Source: Triglochin maritima (taxonomy: Eukaryota; Streptophyta; Magnoliopsida; Alismatales; Juncaginaceae). Taken from it: a DNA stretch of 64,000 bases. Shown here piece after piece: positions 57,403 to 64,000 of the stretch (position 1 is its first letter; the number at the start of each line of letters is the position of its first letter). Location: the NCBI GenBank assembly GCA_963682175.1, contig OY821791.1, forward strand, positions 17,264,542 through 17,328,541, written 5' to 3'. A model generated the notes under the pieces. The model was given only the letters and a program-made list of their open reading frames with translations. It was not told the DNA's origin and did no database searches. The position numbers and the translations under genes were made by a program.

Positions 57403-57580
57403 AACAACATGCATACAAATTGAAATCAAATCCCCAAATCCTAAACCCCAGAAATCACATCGGTGGACCATAAAACATAGGATAACAACATGCATACAAA
57501 TTTAGATCAAATCCCCAATTCCTAAACCACAGAAATCACGTTGACCGACCATAAACCATAGGATAACAACATGCAGACCC
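57403..57580. repeat. 81-bp tandem repeat, two copies and a partial third
   Basis: 'aacaacatgca' begins units at 57403, 57484 and 57565, exactly 81 bp apart; the first two units are about 85% alike by eye. Confidence 0.8.
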
Positions 57581-58169
57581 AGGAAAACCCCCCCAAACAC
57601 CCAAAACCCACAAATCAATATGCAGGAACGAAACTGTTGGAGTACCTTTTGATTTTGTGCTTTAAGTGGGTAGAGTGTCTCAGTGGCCGTATTTTGCTCG
57701 ATCGCCTCCACTAAGAACACTATGACAACCAATGGAAATAATATGGGGGATTTTTCAATTCGGGAATGAAATAATTTAGGGGGTTAAGGTTTTGCGACTA
57801 ACGTGAGATTTTTCAATTTGGAAAGATATTTTATTAATTTCGGACTAGGCTGATTAAGTAATTAGAAATTAGTATGATTACCACCTAATACGAATTAAGC
57901 ACCTTTCAAATACAATAAACCAATGAAAGTACTACAGGTGGCAGGTTCTAACAGTGGAAAATGAAGGATGCCTAATAGAGTGACATTTTAAAAAAAGTAA
58001 TGACATTTGGTATATGGGGTGTGCTTTGGAGTGACATATAAGAAAATAAGTGTGGAGTGGTGGTTGTCGGTAATTATAATATTTTATAACAACATGCAAG
58101 AAAAAAAACCAAATAAATACCCATGTTGCTACTAAATAAAAAAGAATTAATTACAGTTTGTCAACTGAA
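57581..58169. other. Spacer, nothing firmly recognised
   Basis: A repeated 'gtgacatt' or 'gtgacata' (57.98-58.04 kb) might be part of a MULE terminal repeat, but no partner was found on the other side of the MURA remnant. Confidence 0.3.
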
Positions 58170-58189
58170 CACTTGTGCAGAATATTGAA

Positions 58190-58440
58190 TAGTCGTTGCC
58201 AAATACACGTTGGTATCCCCTACATGCAACGTCTATAGGTATGTACATCACATTTACGAATAGTCAACGTCTATATCGACATCTAGACGTCAGTTGTTTT
58301 AATAACCATTTTAACGACGTGCATTAGGAGATGCCTATTCCCCACGTGTATAAGCGTCAGAGTATAGACGTCGTGTGGGTTGTATAGTCGACGTCTATTT
58401 CCCATGCATATTGATGTGGGCGTATAGACGTCACATGTTC
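58190..58440. repeat. CACTA subterminal repeats (TATAGACGT motif)
   Basis: At least six copies of ACGTCTATA or TATAGACGT and shorter variants lie within 250 bp in both orientations. In CACTA elements such motifs bind the element's second protein (TNPA-like). Confidence 0.65.
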
Positions 58441-60540
58441 TTTGTAGCTGGCGTCCATTGGTCTTATATTAAGGACAAACTGTTTCATTAATCTTTTATC
58501 CCGACGAACTCTCGACCCCAACCAAACCCTAACCCCCTCCGCGATCAATCTTCAACCAAACCCTAGCCACCTATGTAACCTCCTCCACCACCACAGCCAC
58601 CTCGATCACCCTCCTCCAAGACCCCCGACCTCTTCCACCACCGCAACTACCTTGTCTTTCGCGACCTCTACAACCATGTCTGTGTTGCCATCACGATCTT
58701 AAGGTACATTATCATGCCTTGTTCGATTCTCCGCCCGATGATTCTTGTTTATTTTTTATTGCAAAAAACATAATAATAGGATAATAATTTCTTGTTTGAA
58801 TTTGGAAGTGAGATTAGATGTTGATGCAAGTAGGTTTGGTTCATTAGGTTATACTATTGTTCTCTTGTGAGGCACCAATTTCTAATAAAAGGAATAATAA
58901 CATTTGGAAGTGAATTTTTTCTTTTATTTTTATTTTTTTGGATATTGTTAGCAGTTGTGAAAGAAACAAATGAGTTTGGAGTTGGAAGAAAGGTTGGATT
59001 TTGATGATGGTGGTGTGAGATTTTTGGTGGTATTTAAAAAAATTGTCACAAAAATTTATCTCTCATCAAATTCATAGGTTTTCTATAAATTAGCACATGC
59101 ATATTGAAAAAGAAGCACATCTTCATCATCAAAGTATGTAGAAGTCTCCTCAATTTTCATATTCATATATTATAAATTATTGTGTCCTATTAATTTTCAC
59201 GTTAGTTGTCAAAATGGTGCACAATATGATACTACCATATTAACTGAACCATATGCTTGAGAAATGTAGACTAGCTGATCATACAATACAAGCACTCTTG
59301 AATTTTGATATCGGAAGATTTAATTTTTTTGTAACACCCAACCTGGATAAGCATGGTTGGTAGATTTTTAATTATGAAAAAAATGATCAATGCAATATAT
59401 TGTGATTCCTGAATTATCGTAAATCTTATGAAATATATTAGTTTGATACTATTATGTTTAGCCAAAACTGGAAGGCAAAAATCTTATGCAATTATAACTT
59501 GTTATAGCCTAAGAGATAAGAATACATGTTCGATCTAATCCACGCTTTTGTTATGTTTTAGTTTAACATGAAATATTAAATTTTGGACATAAACAATTCA
59601 ATTTAGTTCATGATTTAGTTTAGTAAATGTTTATTTATGTTTAATGTTTATTTATGTTTAGTTAAATATTCATTTATGTTTAGTTTAGTTAAGTGTTTAT
59701 TTATGTTGGAAAAAACTTAGTTTGTTTAGTTAAATGGTTATTTATGTTTAGTTTGTAGTAGCTCATCAACCTTTAACAAAATTGGCCTTTAATAACCTAT
59801 AACAAATGATTAAACAATATTTGCTAAGTCATTCAGCATATAGAACTTTCCAAGCATGTAATCATCGTATTTATTTTTTTCTTTTATGACTTCTGTCCTA
59901 GATTGCTGACGTAAGGTACGAAATCTTTCTCACTCATCATTCATTAGAAAGCACACATTACTTAGTAGGATTGCATTGAAACAAGAGAGTGAGTGATTGT
60001 TTGGTGTGTTGTTTGTTAGATTAAGGTATGAAAAACACCTAGGGGCAGTCACCTATAGGAGAAAAAGTGGGGGATTTCATCACCCTTTTCTTAACCCAAA
60101 CACCACATAATAAAAAAACTTTAATAAAATCAATTTAGACGTTGACCCCTAGGATTTCCGAACGCATTGAGGAGAGGAAACTGTTTAAGACCTTGATGGC
60201 CTGAACTTCATTGCCCATCTAATCTCGTAGAGATTTTAGGAACGTCCAAATTCTTTATTTCCTACATAGTAGTTGTCCTCGGTGGGACCTCGAAGTTAGG
60301 CGTCGTCTAGTGCTAAGGACCTATAGTGGACTTTAGGCTTGCTTTTTGCCTTGATTGCTTAGTTAGGTTTCTAACCTTCCTTATTCTCACACTAGATTAA
60401 GGACTTCATCTGCTTTCTCCTGAGTCATTCTTTTCTCATCTTCATGTCTCTGGATCTTCTCATCTACAAACACCTTGTCTTACATTGAATTTTTTCTCGC
60501 TTCAATAATAACTATCATTTTTCTTAATGTTTAGATTGAA
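58441..60540 (+). other. CACTA leader and probable intron, including a block shared with 3.7-4.3 kb
   Basis: 58.49-58.69 kb is CT-rich, as in a transcribed leader ('ccctaacccc', 'ctcctccaccacc'). 58.7-59.9 kb is AT-rich with tandem-like 'tttatttatgtttagtt' units near 59.63-59.76 kb. 59.91-60.45 kb resembles the minus strand of 4330-3740. No ORF was supported. Confidence 0.5.
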
Positions 60541-63500
60541 ATGGATCGAGATTGGATTCTTTCAAACCGATTGAGTTGATGAGTATGAGAACAGAGTGAA
60601 TATGTTCTTAGAGGTTGCCAAAAATGATTCAAAGAATAGTAATGACAGAGACTTGGCATATTGTCCATGCAGTAAATGTCATAATACGTTAGTGTTGAGT
60701 TTTTGGAAAATAAAAAATCATTTGTTAGAGAAAGATTTCGACACAAGTTACATACAGTAGATATGACACGACAAAAATGAATCATTTAGTTGTTCCAAGA
60801 ATGATGCGGACAATGTAAGTGTGGGAGATCAGTTATAGGACATGGTTCAGGATATAGCTGAAAACCTTTTGTCCAACTCCAATTTACTTGGTAGTTTGTT
60901 AAGTGACAATGAGAAGTCGTTGTATAAAGGTTGCACTAAATTTACTAGATTGTCAGCAGTGTTGAAATTATATTATTTAAAAGCAAGAAATGGTTAAACC
61001 AATGTGAGTATCACATCACTATTGAAGCTATTGAAAGAGATGCTTCCGGATGATAATGAGTTGTCGGATAGAACTTATGATGCTAAACAAGTGTTGTGTC
61101 CTGTGAGAATGGAATATAGGAAGATACATGCATGTCTGAATGATGAATATTGTATAGGGATGAGTTTGAAAACTTACATTCCTACCCCAGGTGTAATGTT
61201 TCACGATACAAAATGAAACGCAGTGGACCAAAACACAATGTAAATGGTGATTATTTGAAAACCAAAGATCCTTTTGCTAAAGTATTGTGGTATCTTCCAA
61301 TAATACCAAGACTTAAACATTTATTTGCGCGTAACAAGGATTCCAAAAACTTGATATGGTATGCTGATCATGAGAAACCAAATGATCAGTTGTTACGTCA
61401 TCCGACATATTCACCTCCGTGCAAAAAAGTAGATCATGACTTTCCTTTGTTTAGTGAAGAATCCAGAAATCTATGACTTGGACTTCGTACTCATGGAATG
61501 AATCATTTCGGTAGTCTGAGTAGCATTCATAGTTCTTGGCCTATTATGCTTGTAATTTACAATCTCCCACCGTAGTTATGCATGAAACACAGACATATTG
61601 TGTTGTCCTTAATGATTTTTGATCTGAAGCAACCTGGAATTGACATAGATGTGTATTTAAGACCCTTAATTGATGACCTAAAGAGATTGTAAGATGACGA
61701 AGAGTCATTTTTATGCTTATCGTCAGCAGTCATTTGTAGTACGTGCAATGATTTATTGCACGATTAATGACTTTCCCGTTTCTGGTAATATGTCTGGATA
61801 TTCTGTTAAATGTCATAAAGCTTGTCCAATTTGCAAAGATAATACATGCTCCTTGCAACTTGTTAATGGTTCTAAAACAGTCTATCTTGGTCATCAGAGA
61901 TTTTTTCCAAACTCACTTTCTTATCGTAGGTTGAAGAAGGCATTTAACGGAAAATAAGAGTTTTAGAATCCGCCAGTTGAAATCAACGCCGAAAAGGTGT
62001 ATGAACGTTGAATGTGAATTTGGAAAATCGTACAAACAAACAAATGACAAATGTTCTTGAAAAAAAGGATCCATATTTTTTGATCTTCCTTACTGGAAAG
62101 CCTTAGAAGTTAGACATTGTATTGATGTGATGATGTAGAAAAAAATATTTGTGATAGTCTTGTTGGCACTCTGTTAAACGTACCTGGTAAGACAAAAGAT
62201 GGATATAATGCTACACTTGATCTTGTTAACCTTAGTATACGTGCAAGGCTGGCACCAGAGAAGGTGGGACACCGTAGCTACTTACCTCTCGCTTGTTATA
62301 CGTTATCTAGAAAGGAGACACGCATTGTCTGTCAGTGTTTGCATGTTGGGTTTCCACAAGGTTATTCTTCAAATATTAGTTGTCTTATTCTTATGAAGGA
62401 TTTGAAACTTGTGGGGATGAAGTCTCACGATTGCCACACTTTAATGCAGTAGTTGTTTTCTGTAGCATTGAGATCTATACTACTGAAACATGTTAGACAT
62501 GCCATAATAAAGTTATGTTCATTTTCAACAAGATTTGTAGTAAAGTGGTCGATCTCGTGCAGTTAGATCAGTTATAGAATGAAATCATGGTCACTATCTG
62601 TTGTTTGGAGATATATATTTTCCATCTGCTTTTTTTGACATTATGATTCATCTAGTTATTCATGTGGTTAGAGAAGTTAAATTGTGTGGACCATTTTTTA
62701 AGGTGGATGTATCATTTCGAACACTATATGAAAGTGTTGAAATGTTATTGTAAAAATCATCAAGGCCAAATGCTAGTATTGTTGAAAGATACATAGTTGA
62801 TAAGGTTATCGAGTTTGGCACTGGATACCGCACAAACACTAAAAGTATTGGCCTTCCTAACAATTGTTGTGATGAATGTTCTGATGGTAAAGGGACGCGT
62901 GGGATGAAAATGCTAAATCGAAATGATGATAACTTAATGATAGCATATTTCTATGTGTTGTGCAACTCTAATGAAGTTCAACCTTATGTAAATGAACACA
63001 TAAATCTTTTAAAAGAAACAAATCCTTTATGGAGTGATCAACAAATTAATAATTAATAGCTACAATAAGAATTTCATCTCTTGGTTCAAAAACATTATTT
63101 ACAAGCGTGATGTTTCAGAAACAATATAGTGGTTGGCCTATAGTTTGCATGTGGCTATGATATCAATGGATACTCATTCTACACTATTTTTGAAGATGTT
63201 AAAAGTATTGTTTCAGATAGTGGGGTCACTTTAATAGTAGAGGTTTTGCATGTGTCTAGTTTTAAAGATAAGAATCTTGTATATGCCGACAAGTCCTATT
63301 AAGGGGTAATTGAAGACATATGGGAGCTGGACTTTGTTAAATTCAAAGTGTTTGTATTTAAATGTAAGTGGGTTGACAATAAAACTGGAGTTCAAGTGGA
63401 TGACTTGGGGTTCACATTAATTAATTTTTCGAAAGAATTATTTAAAGGAGAACCTTTTATTTTGGCCTCCCAAGTGAAACAAGTCTTCCATGTGGTTGAT

Positions 63501-63720
63501 CCGTGTGATAAGAAACGGTCAGTAATTTTAGAAGAGAAGAAAAAAAATTATCTCAGATGGTAGTCACGTCGAGTATGAAGGGACACCACCTTTCTCTAAG
63601 CAAGTACCCGAGTTGAAGTCACTAGATGACTAAATACATGTTGAGATGTTAATCGCAAGAGATGACCACGGTAAAGGTATATGGATTGAAAATCCATTAA
63701 GGAAAAAATCCTAAAGGTGA
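60541..63720 (+). pseudogene. TNP2-type CACTA transposase, heavily broken
   Basis: The ATG at 60541 gives MDRDWILSNRLS, then after a frame change EYENRVNMFLEVAKND and CPCSKCHNT (transposase-associated zinc-binding domain). Transposase_21 blocks follow: YKGCTKFTRLSAVLKLYYLK, LKEMLPDDNELSDRTYDAK, MEYRKIHACLND, VLWYLPIIPRLKHLFA, IDIDVYLRPLIDDLK, CTINDFPVSGNMSGYSVK, KTVYLGHQRFFP. A DUF4218-like part lies near 62.6-62.85 kb. The last is a DUF4216-like domain (GVIEDIWELDFVKFKVFVFK, PFILASQVKQVFHVVDPCDK, about 63305-63520). The usual TDGMNP-type motif reads THGMNH (about 61490), losing an Asp thought to be catalytic. Many stops and frame shifts are present. Confidence 0.85.
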
Positions 63721-63796
63721 ATTGTAATTTTCAATAATAACCATCGAATGTTTTGATTTTACTTTTTAATGTCTTCATTTTAATTTTTATAGTATC

Positions 63797-64000
63797 ATGG
63801 CTCCAAAAAAGAAACCCACTCCATTAGAGTCTGAGGTCTCGAAGATTTATAGTTCACGAGGTCCTACTCTCATGAACGAATTCGTGGGCAAAAGGAATAA
63901 AGATGATAAAATTACGATCCAGTTTGATAGACGTCTTGAGGTGATAGGCATGATGTCTGATCACTGGTATAGTTATGTAGAGAAACTAGCAAGTTCCAAA
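63797..64000 (+). CDS. Second CACTA ORF (TNPA/Ptta-like), N-terminal part, open to window edge
   Basis: The ATG at 63797 starts MAPKKKPTPLESEVSKIYSS, with RGPTLMNEFVGKRNKDDKI from residue 21; 68 codons are open to the end of the window. A short basic N-terminus followed by RGPT-type text and a Trp/Tyr block matches the beginning of the plant transposase (Ptta/En/Spm) proteins encoded downstream of TNP2 in CACTA elements. That protein is thought to bind subterminal repeats and assist excision. It follows the TNP2 remnant by about 80 bp and an AT-rich stretch that could hold an intron acceptor. It is the only coding piece here without a visible break, but it is partial. Confidence 0.6.
   Translation, partial: MAPKKKPTPLESEVSKIYSSRGPTLMNEFVGKRNKDDKITIQFDRRLEVIGMMSDHWYSYVEKLASSK

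Larger units (their letters stand above)
58170..64000 (+). mobile_element. CACTA (En/Spm) element, left part, running off the window
   Basis: A CACTTGTGCAGAA at 58170 is a plausible degraded CACTA-type left end. It is followed by a 250-bp subterminal region with repeated TATAGACGT and ACGTCTATA in both orientations, a leader (58.49-58.69 kb, proline/threonine-type CT-rich), a long non-coding stretch, a TNP2-type transposase pseudogene and the start of a second ORF. The right end is outside the window. Confidence 0.7.

Noticed and set aside
1..64000. Host protein-coding genes, tRNA or rRNA genes
   Set aside because: Every ORF with a recognisable motif belongs to a transposable element, and I saw no tRNA cloverleaf or rRNA sequence. 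FAR1 and Ulp1 have host relatives, but the copies here are broken and embedded in repeats.

Overview
This window looks like heterochromatic DNA from a large, repeat-rich flowering-plant genome, probably a eudicot, although the sequence does not fix the species. I found no host gene, tRNA, rRNA or CRISPR array. Almost everything is a layered stack of transposable elements: Ty3/gypsy Athila-type LTRs (families A and B), Ty1/copia Sirevirus-like LTRs (family D), a gypsy-like LTR family beginning TGTAAC (family C), an unassigned LTR family (E), two CACTA elements, a hAT, two MULE lineages and a LINE. All coding regions are broken or partial, except a short open reading frame running off the right edge.

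Layout. 0-7.1 kb: the 3' end of a plus-strand Athila-type element (with a Sirevirus-like solo LTR inside it) sits head-on against the 5' LTR, primer-binding site and leader of a minus-strand one, which abuts a C-family LTR piece. 7.5-8.2 kb: a CACTA terminal fragment. 8.6-12.3 kb: a C-family solo LTR with an Athila-type solo LTR nested in it, both with 5-bp target duplications. 13.0-23.7 kb: the most interesting block, a MULE-like unit with two convergent broken genes, a Ulp1/C48-type protease (plus) and a FAR1/FHY3-type MULE transposase (minus). Degenerate 22-bp minisatellite arrays fill an intron of each gene and the space between them; an Athila-type solo LTR interrupts the middle array. 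23.8-28.4 kb: a related inverted minisatellite with an Athila-type solo LTR at its centre, itself holding an E-family solo LTR. 28.4-35.7 kb: C, D, hAT and E fragments. 35.7-50.4 kb: rearranged Athila-type elements that keep gag and/or protease but lack reverse transcriptase and integrase, a C-family solo LTR and a LINE ORF1. 50.4-54.7 kb: a Sirevirus-like element lacking pol. 54.7-55.2 kb: the C-terminal end of a LINE. 55.6-57.0 kb: a MuDR-type MURA remnant. 58.2-64.0 kb: a CACTA element with a TNP2-type transposase pseudogene and the start of a second ORF.

The parts do not form a host pathway. They record successive insertion, solo-LTR formation, deletion and apparent CpG decay. The main recurring signals outside coding regions are CGGTCGACCG palindrome clusters in several unrelated LTR families, an 18-bp palindrome GACCGCCAATTGGCGGTC in the U3 of the Athila-type LTRs, and the gene-associated 22-bp minisatellite. 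All family assignments come from reading the translations by eye; no database search was possible.
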